From contig BCIH01000002.1 in NCBI GenBank assembly GCA_002897115.2, positions 1,690,771 to 1,754,770 on the forward strand: a stretch of DNA of 64,000 bases. Reading direction: 5' to 3'. Every line of letters starts with the position of its first letter. Position 1 is the first letter of the stretch. A program made the position numbers and the translations under genes. Positions 11,450 through 22,203 of this stretch are shown piece after piece. This DNA is from Prototheca cutis (lineage: Eukaryota > Chlorophyta > Trebouxiophyceae > Chlorellales > Chlorellaceae). Under the pieces are notes generated by a model. It was not told the DNA's origin. It worked only from the letters and a program-made list of their open reading frames with translations, and did not search any database.

Positions 11450-13044
11450 ATGCTTCCCGTATTGCTAGCCATCGTGCTGGGCTCGGCGATCATTGCCGCA
11501 GCATGGTTCTTCATGCGTGGCAAAGTGGTCAGTGGCGCCACTCCAGAGCCCACAGCACAGGTGGGCCTGGACTGGACGGATGGTGAGAGCGGGTTCCACA
11601 CCTGGGAGGTTGGGGTGATCTGACTATGTGAACGCTGCATCTCTCCCCATCTGCCCTCCACACCACGACCCACGAGTGTATAAGGCGCATCCCATTCCCG
11701 TCCATGGTGCAGGCTGGCCCAGCAGGCGGCCGGATGCAAGCGGGCATGAGGCGCCGGCGCGCCCGCAGAGCCAGGGGCCTCCAAGACTCGGACGAAGAGG
11801 ATGACGATGCCGCTAGAGTACGTGCCTTTGGAGGAATTGCTGCATAGATGTGTGCTACTTTCAATTAGTCTTGATGACCCACCTTGATCCATGAGTGAGT
11901 GGCAGCTGCTTGAGTTCAGGGTTTACTGATGCTGTGAATCATGTGTGTGCAGGAGGGCGGCCAGCGGGGCCACGAAGCGGAGGACGAGCAGGAAGCGCCC
12001 ATGACCAGGAAGCAGGTGACGTGCATAGTTTCTTGATTTGTTTGTCGTGGCAGTTGCCTTGCTTGTCTGGCGGCATCGAGCGTTGGGTTTCTCAATGCTG
12101 GGGGTGTTGTTCCCCTGACCCGACACCTTCCCTCCGATCTGCCCTTCAGAACACCCCTCTCCAGCAAACCTCCCAACACAAACGCGAAAAAAATAAACGT
12201 GGCACAGTTGTACGAGGCAAAGCGGGCGCAGCGCGATGCGGAGCGGGAGGCTCAGGAGGCGGCGCAGGAGGCGGAGATTGCAGCCGCTGCGGCCGCCCGG
12301 GCGGCCCGGGAGGAAGAGGAAGCGGCCAAGTGGAGGGGAATGTTTACCGTGGAGGAGGCTGGCCAGGAATCGCTGGGCACAGAGGAAGGGGCGGTGAGTC
12401 AATTGATTGTCCAAGGGCCAGAACATGTGGAGTCGTGACCCTGGGTGTTGTCCCTCCCGCACAGCATCTGGACCACAAGAGCCACCTCTGTCAATGCCAC
12501 ATGCATCACCACCCCTCTCCCAACCCTCATGTGCAGCGGCAGGAGGCAAGGATCGTCGAGTTTATCCAGAACCAAAAGACGGTGGAACTTGACGAGCTTG
12601 CTGCTGAGTTTGGGCTCAAGGTGACGGACGCGATTGCGCTGGTGCAGCGTCTGGAAGCCGAGCAGAAGCTGACGGGCATCATGGACGACCGTGGCAAGGC
12701 AAGCAAGCTTGTGTGGCTTTGGCCTGCAGCCTTTGGTCAAAACTAGAATTGGCGGTGATCTTTGTTTGAGTATCGGTTTGCAGTGCAGCGTGCTCGTCAT
12801 GGACTCTGTGACCAACATCACACTACACTGTGTGCGCTTTCTTGCAAGAGCTCACATTTCTCGCATTGCTTGTTTGGTGGCGCAGTTTATTTACATTTCA
12901 ATGCCTGAGCTGGAGTCGGTGGCACAGGCCGTTCTGTCCAAAGGCCGCATCTCCATCACTGAGCTGGCGGGACTCTCCGCCACGCTCATCGACCTTGAAC
13001 CCAAGCTGGCCGAGGCAACCCCCCTGGAGCTGGAGGCATCGTAG
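11450..13044 (+). CDS. DDRGK1: DDRGK domain protein 1 (UFBP1), UFMylation factor
   Basis: ER-membrane adaptor of the UFM1 E3 complex that modifies ribosomes stalled at the translocon. Six exons: 11450-11560, 11713-11817, 11953-12015, 12208-12393, 12537-12698, 12886-13044; 261 residues. Residues 1-25 form an N-terminal membrane anchor (LLAIVLGSAIIAAAWFFM). A basic patch and an acidic patch follow, then a long Glu/Arg/Ala coiled coil (~95-150), and a C-terminal winged-helix/PCI domain with IVEFIQNQKTVELDELAAEF and the name-giving IMDDRGKFIYISMPEL. The fifth intron interrupts DDRGK|FIYIS precisely and begins with GC (12699-12700), not GT; the family alignment fixes that junction. The exon 4 start is less certain because other acceptors lie nearby. 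Confidence 0.93.
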
Positions 13045-13244
13045 TTGAGGAAGGGCAGTGCCCTCGGTTGATTGGCCCTCTGGGGCCTGACCGAATGATC
13101 ACTAGATTCCTTCCATCCATTCATTCTGGCTAGCAATTAGGCAGCCATGTGCCCGACGCCTGCTTGTACACACCCATGCCCCAGTCAAAAACCACAGTCT
13201 CAGTGACCAGGAGGCAGTGAGGGGCTTGCGGGGGCCTGTTCCCT

Positions 13245-14390
13245 TTAAGAGGTGCCATTCTGGACTTCCAGGTCTCTGAGCCCTTGCTCCTCGCGCTCCT
13301 GCTCGGCAATGGCGGCGGCCCGCGCCGCTTCGGCCTCCATAGCGGCGAGTTTCTTTGCGGAGATCTTGGGGATGGGGTGGTCGCGGCCGCAGCCCTCGAT
13401 GCGGTCCAGCAGTTCCATCACCAGATCCCTCAGCACTTCGTTGTTCATGTCGTGCCCGCGGTTGAGTTTATCTCTCAGATCGACGTGTTCAGACAGCCAG
13501 GGCCCGATCATGCGGAACGCGTGGGCCTTGACCGTCCTGAATGGCGCGGGGTAGACGTCGCAAAGATCCAGGTACTCGAGCAGCAGACGGCAGCCCTCGG
13601 TGGGCCCGCCGTCGCCGCCGGGTTCTGAGCGCCGTTGCCAGAACAGCCCCGGATCGGCGAGCAAGGGTTCAGCGCTCAGCACACCGTCGACGCCCGTTTG
13701 GCTCATTAACTGAGCCGCGTCTTCCAACGACTGGACATTGCCATTGCCCAGCACGGGGACACGCAGGGCTTTCTTCACCGCTGTGATGTGGGTCCAATCG
13801 GCCAGGACCGCAGAGGCGGTCTTTTGTTCCCTCGTCCTGCCATGCACCGCAACTAAACTGGCCCCTGCCCGCTCCAGTGCAGCGGCCCAGGCCACGGTTT
13901 TCTCGACGCTGTCAAACCGGCGGATCTTTACCGTCACCGGCACCTCGCGCAGCCCCGCCACCAGCGTGGACACCATGCGGCAGACGAGCTCCGGGTCATC
14001 CATGAGGAACGCGCCGTACTTCCCCCGTCGCGCGATGCGCTGCGGGCAGCCCAGGTTGAGGTCGATGCCGTCGACGTGGGGCTCCACCAGACGTGCCGCG
14101 CCCAGCAGGATGTCGGGGTCATTGGCGCAAAACTGGGCCAGCAGCGGGCGGTCCGTCTCGCAGGTCGTGAAGTGCTCGGCCCGGTAGGGGGCGCCCTCCA
14201 TGAACAGCCGCGCATGAAGCATGGGGGTGTAGGCACCCGTGCAGCCGTAGCGCCGGCACAGGGCGCGGAAGGCCAGCTCGCTCTGGTCCACCATGGGAGC
14301 CACCCAGTACTGGGGGCTGCCAAGGCCCCGGAACCAGGCCCAGGCGGCCTCCGCCTGGGGCACCGCCTCGGGGCTGTTAACGTAGCTCAT
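13245..14390 (-). CDS. DUS1: tRNA-dihydrouridine synthase, DUS1 type
   Basis: FMN enzyme reducing uridine in the tRNA D-loop (positions 16/17 for the DUS1 class). It is a single exon of 381 codons when started at MSYV (14390); an in-frame upstream extension to 14522 is open but has no family counterpart. The TIM-barrel features are YWVAPMVDQSELAFR at the N-terminus, DLNLGCPQRIARRGKYGAFL with the catalytic Cys, VTVKIRRF, HGRTREQK, and PVLGNGNVQS plus GVDGVLSAE for FMN phosphate binding. The C-terminal ~100 residues are helical and end in an Ala/Glu-rich stretch. It is the only intronless recognisable gene of this size here. Confidence 0.95.
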   Translation of the reverse strand: MSYVNSPEAVPQAEAAWAWFRGLGSPQYWVAPMVDQSELAFRALCRRYGCTGAYTPMLHARLFMEGAPYRAEHFTTCETDRPLLAQFCANDPDILLGAARLVEPHVDGIDLNLGCPQRIARRGKYGAFLMDDPELVCRMVSTLVAGLREVPVTVKIRRFDSVEKTVAWAAALERAGASLVAVHGRTREQKTASAVLADWTHITAVKKALRVPVLGNGNVQSLEDAAQLMSQTGVDGVLSAEPLLADPGLFWQRRSEPGGDGGPTEGCRLLLEYLDLCDVYPAPFRTVKAHAFRMIGPWLSEHVDLRDKLNRGHDMNNEVLRDLVMELLDRIEGCGRDHPIPKISAKKLAAMEAEAARAAAIAEQEREEQGLRDLEVQNGTS

Positions 14391-14868
14391 GGCGCGTGAC
14401 CAAGTGCCCCGAGCACGGCGACCGCAAAGAACTCGATTCAGGGGACAGGCCAATCCCAGGCGACACAGCGAGGGAGGCCGGCCCAGGAGCATGCAGGAAT
14501 GCCCCACCACTCCCGAGCACACTCACACCGCCATTCGTGAAGAAAAGGGACGTCTATTCAGTAGCTTATAAATATGAAAAATATTTGCATATGTTATCGC
14601 AAGGCAAAATCCCTCGGCATGTGCATGCAGGCATTGGAACGGCCCCACTAGGGAGGCCGGAACGTTCGGATGGTGCCAACCCGGTCGATCGCATGGTGGC
14701 ACCAAGTCACCCCGGGGGGAGAGGGTGCAGGCATCTCCCTCCTATTCACACGCTAGGGCCCATTGACAGCACGAGCGCATCGAAAGCATTGTGGTTCAGA
14801 TTGATCCTGCGCACTGAAAACGTCTCCACCCAAGTGGCTTTGTCATCGCTTCGGTGTGCTGCCTCATC
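14391..14868. promoter_or_regulatory. Divergent promoter region of DUS1 and MIC10
   Basis: 478 bases between opposed start codons. An AT-rich patch with TTATAAATA at about 14567-14575 stands out from GC-rich surroundings and may serve as a core promoter element for either gene. This is inference from composition only. Confidence 0.3.
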
Positions 14869-15371
14869 ATGAGCGAGGGTCCGACACCCGTTTACCACAT
14901 CGATGAGAAGCTGGACCATGCCATTGACCTTACCATGCGCCGTGTGTTCTATGGAGGCCTCATTGGCGGACTGGCAGGTCTCGTGCTCGCTCGTGAGTGT
15001 GACGGGGTGGGGGAATGCCTGGGGCCAGGCCAGCGGGCAGCGAGGGNGGGGGCCCGGCAAAGCGAAGCTGCAGCTGGCTCACGCTCCCGAACGCGCCATC
15101 CCTCCTGTAGGTGGAATGACGGGGCGCGTGGCGTCGCTGGCTTTTGGAGCAGGGTTCGGCGCTGGAGGTTCCTATTTCCAAAACCAAAAGACGGTGGGAG
15201 CGTCGTGGCGCTTGGGGCGCGTCTGGCCTATTTGAAGGGACTGGCTGGTGAGGGCAGCATGTTTAGTGTGATGATTCCATGTGCCTTGAGTAATTCCGGA
15301 GACATCGTTCAATTGCGATTCTGCAGTTTGAGCAGTTGTGGCAGGGCTCCAGTGTTGAGGCTTCCAAGTAG
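14869..15371 (+). CDS. MIC10: MICOS complex subunit MIC10
   Basis: Small inner-membrane protein that bends cristae junctions. Three exons are modelled: 14869-14992, 15111-15193, 15327-15371; 83 residues. It has two hydrophobic hairpin segments with glycine-rich motifs, GGLIGGLAGLVLA and ASLAFGAGFGAGGSYF, preceded by DEKLDHAIDLTMRR, which matches plant MIC10 proteins in order and spacing. The last exon, encoding FEQLWQGSSVEASK, is chosen on phase and acceptor sequence only; if intron 2 is not spliced, the frame runs on to a stop near 15235 with a different tail. An N at 15047 is in intron 1. Confidence 0.85.
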
Positions 15372-15921
15372 GACTGCAGCCCGTTCACTGGAGGAGCTTT
15401 GCATGGAAGGATTGGACAAATTTTCCGGGCGGCACCGGTTCCAAGGCCCTGTGGTGTGCAGGTGGCCTGCCTGCCTGCGTTGATATTGAGCACCGTGCGT
15501 GCTTGTTTAGGCAGCGTACGGCCTGGGCGAGTCCTTTGCTCATCTCGTCTGTGAGCCAGCAGCAAAGCTTCGAGGGGTATCAGAGTTCTGTAGGGCAGGT
15601 TCTTAGGTCGTTTGATGACCTGCCTGACGGATTTACCCCTCACCCGCACCGATCATTGTGGGGATCGCATGGGAGAGGATGCGCCAATGCGGGAGCGGGA
15701 TTCATGTGGCACGGGCTAGGGGTCCCCTGTCGGCAACCGCGCAGAAGGGTCAGCCAGCCTGCCGACTCTGAGCCCCCGCAGCCGTGGGCGCGGGATGGCA
15801 GGATTTCCAAAATATGGGCCATGACGCTCGCTGCGACCAAGACCGGCCCCTGCGCCTGCTTGCGCCCAAACTACTTGACAATTACCTGCCGTTGAGCGGC
15901 AATTCAGTGAAGGGCGCAATC
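15372..15921. other. Spacer between MIC10 and the eIF(iso)4G-like gene
   Basis: 550 bases with no supported exon. It should hold the MIC10 3' UTR and the promoter and leader of the next gene. Open frames here lack family resemblance. Confidence 0.4.
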
Positions 15922-18800
15922 ATGGCGTCGGCGGGTGGCGACACCATCAGCCTCCGCCCACTATCGCTGCGGCCGGGCGGTGGCAAGAATCCCTTTGCGG
16001 GTTTTGCCAAGGGCGCCGGCGTGGGCCTGAAACTCAATGTGAGCATGGCCAATCATGGGCGTGACGAGGATTGTTGGACTGCCTGCTCGACGGCGTGCTG
16101 CGCTGCCGCCCTTGTGGCCAGCCAGCAGGGTGGGCTTCCCTGACTCCTCGCTGGACCCCGCCTCACCCACTCCTACTCCCCGATCCCCGCACCGTGCAGA
16201 CCCTGCAGGCCACCTCTGCTCCCGAGAAGCGCAAGCCCCGTGGCGAAGTCACCAAGTACACCCGTGACTTCCTCATGAGCTTTGCAGCGGTATGCTGGGG
16301 CACGTCGTGCCTGGTTGGGTTCAGGGACGAACGTGGTTGNTGCGCGTACGTGTCGGAGACACGGTGGTTAACGAACAGGATTTTGTTTGAAGCATGTGTG
16401 AATGATTTCCCTCATATCCCTTGCCCCAAGACAAACCCACGACACAAAAAACACAGAGGTGCACCGAGGCGCCTGCTGACCTCCGGCGCTCAGCTCTGGA
16501 CATTGTGCTGGACCCTTCGGACCCCGGTCGCATTGCCCAGCAGCAGATGCTGCAGCGCGTCGCGGCGGACACCGCGGACGACGAGCGCGACTGGCGCGCT
16601 CACGGCGCCTTTACGCCTACACCCGCGCCCGGCGCCCCGGGAGCACCGACGCCAGCGGTTTCAGCGGCGGCTCCCACCGCCGGCACAGTGGACGGCGGCT
16701 CGGCTTCCAACAAGATTCAGCGTGCAGAGGATGTGGGGCGGACGGCTTGGGCCGCCGGTTCTGGCAACGCCGAGGGCGTGGCCGCGACGATGCGTCGGGT
16801 CAAGGGTATCCTGAACAAGCTGACACCCGAGAAGTTTGAGCGGCTGCTGGCCCAGTTCATCCCGCTGGTGACCAGCCACGAGGTGCTGCTGGCGACCATC
16901 ACCGAGGTGTTTGAGAGCGCGGTGCAGCAGCCGACGTTCGTGGCCATGTATGCGCGTCTGTGCCGCGAACTGGACTCGGTGCTGCCCGAGTTTCCCGACC
17001 CGGCCGCCGGCGGCACGCCCGCGTCCTTTCGCAAGATGCTCGCCAACACGTGCCAGGAGGAGTACGAGGCCGCCGACGGCGCGAGATCAGCTGGTGGCGC
17101 GCGGGCGTCCACGAACGACGAGCCTGAAGGCGCCGCCCGCGATGCCAAGCTGCGGCTGCTGGGCACGATCCGTCTCATCTCCGAGCTGTTCAAGCAGGGC
17201 CTGGTTAACGACCGCATCATGCTGCTGATCCTCGCCGACCTTTTGGGCCCCGACGGCGCGGAGCCCGCGTCTGATGCTGTGGAGGCTGTGTGCGAGCTCC
17301 TCACCACGGCGGGAGGCACGCTGGAGACCGGCTCTGCCCGCGCGCGCGCCCGGCTGGACGGCGCGTTCGCCACGCTGGCCCGCCTCGCGGGCTCCAAGGC
17401 CTACCCCTCGCGCATCAGGTTCCTGGCGCGCGACGTGATGGACCTGCGCGCGGGGCACTGGGTCCCGCGCCGGGAAACCTTTACCGCGAAGAAGCTCGAG
17501 GACGTGCACGCCGAAGCCGCCGCGGAACTGGGGCTGGATGTTGCCCTGCCGGGGCTCGAACCCGGAGCGGGCACGCTGGGATCCCTGGCCGCTCTCGCGC
17601 CCCTTGCCCCTCGCCGCACTGAGCAGCTCGACCTGTTCCCTGCCTTCCGCTCCGACGACGCGGGGTGGGCGGCCTCGCGCGCCGCCGTGCCCGCCACGGG
17701 TGANGGGCCCTACTCGGCCTTCCTGGGCGACTACGTCGCCGTCCAGAGCGCCGCCGCCCCAGCCGCGGCCGGTGCTGCTGCCGCCGGCGCTGCNGCAAGG
17801 TCTGTTTTGGCCATGTTTGGGGGGGTATTGTTTNCGATGTTGGGTCTCAGTATGGTGGGTTTTCCGGCCCCTATGCAACAACCACCACCAAAAAAGAAAT
17901 GCGCAACTTTTCTTCNTTGCCGGCATGGCCTTGGTTGCCGCTGCGAGGTCTACAGGCTGCGCAGAGCGAGCGAATCACGCATGCACATGCTTGCGGGGTT
18001 TTTCGGACTAAAGGGCTGGTGCCGCGGTCCTGACCGGCCGCCTGCCATGCGGCAACTCAGTTGGACGATGGTCCTGACATGAATTATTATCCTTTGTTTT
18101 TCTCTCTGTGCACATCCCTATCCATACATGATGACAAGCACAAAAAAAGCTCACTCCCATGTATCTATGCTGTCTACCGCACAGGACGCCACTGGATGTG
18201 ACGCCCGAGCGGCGGGAGTCTCTGGCCCAATCCATTTTCACCGACTGGCTGGCCGAGGACAACTTGAAGGAGGCCCTAGCGGCTGCACAGGACCTGGCGG
18301 TCCCCGGTTTCATGCGCAAGCTGGTGGAGATTGGCATCCAGCGTGCCTACGANGCTCGGACCGAGGCCGAGGGCCGGTCGTTGGTGGACCTGCTGCTCAA
18401 ACTGGCGGCCGAGGGCCAAGTGGCAGGTGCCGATCTCGAGGGCGCGCTGTGCACGCTGGGCCCCCGTCTGGAAGACGACGCTATGGACTTTCGGTTTGCC
18501 CCCATGGTGCTGGGTCGGCTGGCGGGTGCGGGCGCCGCGCAGGGCGCCATTCCCTTGGCGGTCCTCGCCCAGGCCGTGGGCGAGGTGGAGGGCGCCGAGC
18601 CGCGCCGCGCCGCGGTGCTGGCGGCGCTGAGCGCGCTTCGCGATGCCTCGTCTGACGGTGTCCCGGCCGTCGCCGCGGCCGTCAAGGACGCCGAGCTTGA
18701 CCTGGCCAAGCTCCTCGCCTCGGATCCGGAGTTTGATGGCGACCTGCCATCCCCGGCAGACGCGCTCACGGCCGCAGGGCTGCAGGGCGTCATGGCGTGA
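15922..18800 (+). CDS. EIFISO4G: Translation initiation factor eIF(iso)4G-like
   Basis: Scaffold joining cap-binding eIF4E to eIF4A and eIF3. Four exons: 15922-16038, 16200-16289, 16457-17799, 18185-18800; 721 residues. A canonical eIF4E-binding motif, YTRDFLM (Y-x4-L-phi), lies near residue 60. A MIF4G HEAT domain spans ~183-400, opening with RVKGILNKLTPEKFERLLAQ and including ARLCRELDSVLPEF and RLLGTIRLISELFKQGLV. An MA3 domain spans ~525-640 (RRESLAQSIFTDWLAEDNLKEAL). The short length and missing long N-terminus suggest the iso4G class. Three Ns (17704, 17794, 18353) are in coding sequence. A TGTAA follows the stop at 18817-18821. Confidence 0.92.
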
Positions 18801-19340
18801 GACAGCATCGCTCTGATGTAAGGTGGAATGCTCGTTCGAAAAAGGTGGCGGGGCCCTCTTGACCACCGCAGAGCTGGACGATTGCCCTCCCTTTCTCTGA
18901 AAACACACACACGCCAGTGTAATAGTTCTCTGCGCATGGATGGCCATTTTTTCAAGGTACATCATCCACAGCATCGTCGGCAGGTTTGTATACAGGCAGG
19001 TTGGAGCACAGCGTCAGAAAGTGAGAATACCTGATGAAATGGAGGCTGCCATGGAAGAGCCCACTGGGCAATGGTAGAATATGCATGGTACATGGCCATG
19101 GTGCTTGCAACCCAGACTCACAACTCGGAAACAGGAGGCAGGGCATGCATTGCAGTGGGCTTGAAAGGCAAAGATAACGAGGTGGCTTCGACACGGGGTT
19201 CAGCGCCGGACTCTCCAAGGGTCAAACAATGACAGTGGCAAGAAGTGGACGGCACGAGGTGATCGGGGCATAGAACAAAAGGGTGCTGATGTTACAAAGG
19301 TTCAAGCACAGACATCCATCAGGATTATAGCCACACCACG
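18801..19340. other. Spacer between convergent eIF(iso)4G-like and CDO genes
   Basis: 540 bases holding both 3' UTRs. TGTAA at 18817-18821 (+) and its complement TTACA at 19292-19296 (for the minus gene) mark probable polyadenylation signals. No coding exon is seen. Confidence 0.5.
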
Positions 19341-20480
19341 TCAGGTGCGGGTTCCGCGCACCGACCAAAACCCTGGTCGACGGACGACGACTCGGTTGTC
19401 CTCGGGGTCAAACAGCCGCACCCGGCGGATGGGCGGCGCGTACAGGTGCAGGGAGACCGCCCCAGGTGCCGGCACACCCTCAGGACACCGCACAGCGTGC
19501 AGGGCGATGCGGTCGCTGATGTACCCCGTCTGCCCCGGTGTCAGGGTCGCAGTGCCGCAGGGCATCAGCATGGGGCACGGCCCCGCCACGCTTTCCACTC
19601 CAGGAATGGCGGGGGGCTCTGCCGCCTTGGGCGTCCGGTCGTCCTCGATGTCCTCGTAGCGCTGCTCCTCGAGCTCGCCCTGTGTGTGGGTGGGGCATGT
19701 GGATGTTGAAGTTCCCATCCTGATGTCACAATTGTCACTGCCGCACACAAAGAGAGTCATCCATTGTTTGGTACCTGACATTCCCTGCTCCTCAGTGTGC
19801 TGACCGAATTTTCAAAGGAACCCCTCTGTGGACTCACCTGGAGGCACGTGAGCCAGCAGTGGGATAAGCCGTGGTCATGGACATGAGAGCCCTGACCTGG
19901 GGCCCAGCAGACGAGCTGCAATCCAGTGGGGAGAAATGCAATGAGTGTGGTTAAATCGGTGGAATGATCATTGGGTGGAGCAGGAGCCGGGTGTTCTGGC
20001 GAGGAACGGGGCTCCGTCTCCATGTTCGGAACGGCCAACAAANCCCTGCCTCGGGGCCCGAACCTCTACCGGGTTGCCCCGACCACCCGTGCAGGGCACC
20101 CGCCACCCCCGCGCAGGGCTGCTCACCAGCAGCTCAAAGTCCTCGCAGTCGTCGATCAGATGGCGAACGTAGTGGAGCTTGTTGAAGTGCACGTACCCGC
20201 GCCAGTCGGCCGCTTGGCTGTCACAGTACTCCCTCATGAGNNCTTTGACCTTGCCATCCAGCCGCTCAAAAGATTCCGCGGGCTGGGTGTTGTCAACGAT
20301 ACGTCCATCCCGAGATTTAGCCTCCGCGAACGCGGCGCAGAGCTCCTGGAACAGGGCCTGGAGCAGCTCGGGGCCCGGGGTCTCGTGGGGTTTCACATGG
20401 CCTGCCTTGGTTGGGAGGGAGAGCAGGGTGTGCTCCATCCCAGGGAGGACATCACTGGGTCTACGCACGGTCGACAACAT
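19341..20480 (-). CDS. CDO1: Cysteine dioxygenase, type I (animal-type CDO)
   Basis: Cupin Fe(II) enzyme that oxidises free cysteine to cysteine sulfinate. Three exons read 20480-20127, 19915-19838 and 19679-19341; 256 residues. The start is uncertain: Met at 20480 or 20438. Visible active-site parts are SHVHDHGLSHCWL, with the first two Fe-binding His and the Cys that forms the thioether cofactor; DRIALHAV with the third His; and SLHLYAPP with the crosslinking Tyr. The upstream segment HFNKLHYVRHLIDDCEDF matches the family. This is the free-cysteine enzyme, distinct from plant N-terminal cysteine oxidases. An extra ~20-residue acidic/Pro insertion (EDIEDDRTPKAAEPPA) precedes the third His. 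Ns at 20241-20242 are in exon 1; the N at 20043 is in intron 1. Confidence 0.92.
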
Positions 20481-20856
20481 GTTGAATGAATCTGCCTATC
20501 GCCCTGAAGATGAAGGCTGCCCTCGCCAGGCCCACGGAGATTGAGCTCCTCAGCTGACAGTGCGAAGATGAAGAAGCCTGCTACTCGAATGTCTAAAAAG
20601 CCCTCGCACTGTCTTGTTAAAGCGTCCAGGAGGAATAGGGGATAAGTACTGCACTCGATGGTCACATAGGCAGAGGGCCTTGTGTCGCAGAGGCCCGCTC
20701 GACCCGTCGAAAGTTGGAAGCTGGGGCGGAGAGTGGAATCAATTGTTCGGGGTGGGGTACGATTCCCGCGCGATGGATCTTCTGATCAAGGCTCGTACAT
20801 GCTCTCAGGTTTAGTGCAGCACAAACGTTGACGTCGATTGCACCATGGGCATGGGA
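20481..20856. other. Spacer between L18 3' end and CDO1 start
   Basis: 376 bases with no supported exon. It should hold the L18 3' UTR and the CDO1 promoter. A stretch near 20748-20768 resembles a tRNA T-arm by one mismatch but no cloverleaf could be built around it. Confidence 0.4.
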
Positions 20857-21900
20857 TTAGAATTGGAGACCATGTTCTCGGGCGGCGTCTGCCAGCGCCT
20901 TCACCCGGCCGTGATATGCGAAGCCGCCACGATCAAAACAGACTCGGTCGATGTCGCGCTCAAGGCACAGCTGAGCCAGCTTCTCGCCCACCAGCCTGGC
21001 AGCGTCGACGTTCCCACCGTTCCCCTCGGTCTCCGTCCTAATGGCAGGATCCTGTGTTGACATGGACACCAATGTATGCCCCTTTGAATCGTCGATCACC
21101 TGCAGTTATGGGAGCGGATGGCCAAGGGGCCCGGCATGCCTGATGGAGACCGTGAACATGAGCAATAAATTGCGTGACAGGCATCATGCTCCAGGAGACG
21201 TTCCAGCTGCCGCAATTCTCCCAATCTCTGCTCGGCTCTGTGGACACATCACAAGTAATCGGCACCACAATCGCACCACCTGCCTGGGCATAGATGTGAC
21301 TGCAGGATCGGAAGACGGACAGTCTCGGCCGGTCGGGGGTGCCTTCCAACTACAAAGCGCAAGGGAAATGAGGGACAATGCTGTTGCTGAATGCAAAGGT
21401 GGATCTCATAGGCATGGTGCAACGGTGAGGCATGCCACCTATGCAGAGTCCTCCGCTCCAATATTCCCTTCCAAGGGCATGGCTACCGGCCAGGTCACCT
21501 GCCCAATACCAGGAGTCCAAACGTCCATTCCTACCTTGCGTCTAAGCTTCTTGTGGCGTATCAATCGAGCCTCTCTCCTCGTCTTCTCCTTTGCTTCCAC
21601 GCAAAATCCCTCCGGGAGGCCTGCGCGGCGGGAGGGCATGAGATGCCATAGGTGGCACAGCTGAAGTCTGGAGGACCTGCCGAGAACACTGGGAGCTGGT
21701 CCTGCCCTCCGTCGTCAATCAGCACAGTAGAGATACTCCCATAATCAATTCAACATCACAACCTCCACAGCACACTCACGGCTCTGTGGAAGTGCCACCG
21801 GAGACTTGACGGAGGTGAGGCAGAGCTGGCGACAGGACGTCAGGCCCGGCACCCGCGGTATCCTTTGTTGAAAGGGCTGGACCGAGAAATACCCCGACAT
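20857..21900 (-). CDS. PRPL18: Plastid ribosomal protein uL18 (bacterial type), nuclear-encoded
   Basis: 5S rRNA-binding protein of the chloroplast 50S subunit. Four exons read 21900-21780, 21620-21535, 21349-21284, 21099-20857; 171 residues. Exon 1 encodes a Ser/Arg/Pro-rich N-terminus with almost no acidic residues, as expected of a transit peptide. The mature part has EGTPDRPRLSVFRS, SHIYAQVIDDSKGHTLVSMS, AARLVGEKLAQ and the C-terminal DRGGFAYHGRVKALADAARE, all typical of bacterial L18. The third intron splits HIYAQ|VIDD and begins with GC at 21283-21282 (minus strand); no GT donor gives the conserved junction in frame. Confidence 0.93.
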
Positions 21901-22203
21901 GTTTGCGAAATGAAAAAAGATTGTATCGAGAATTGGTTGGCAGCACATGCAACTGAACAGAGGAGCTCGTGCACGGGCGCGGTCGCATTGGCAATGGAGT
22001 CCCCAAGGCTGCTCGACCGACAGGCATCCTGCGAAAACGGGAGAGCAGTGAGATCAAAGCGACCAGGCATGACAACAGCTTCAAGAGCGCACTGTCCAGC
22101 GATGCAGATATCGATTGTGCGCACTCAAACTTTGTTTTGAAGAAACCCAAACCAGATACTGAGCAGATGCCTGCTGGTAGTGTCCTGAAGTGATCTGGTG
22201 GCC
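21901..22203. promoter_or_regulatory. Divergent promoter region of plastid L18 and CSN5
   Basis: 303 bases between opposed start codons. No defined element is visible; promoter function is inferred from the arrangement. Confidence 0.4.

Noticed and set aside
14390..14522. N-terminal extension of DUS1
   Set aside because: The frame is open, but the extra 44 residues are Cys/Arg-rich without a family counterpart, and MSYV gives a normal start.
20740..20790. Possible tRNA T-arm near 20748-20768
   Set aside because: One mismatch from a canonical T-loop, but no acceptor, D- or anticodon arms could be folded around it.
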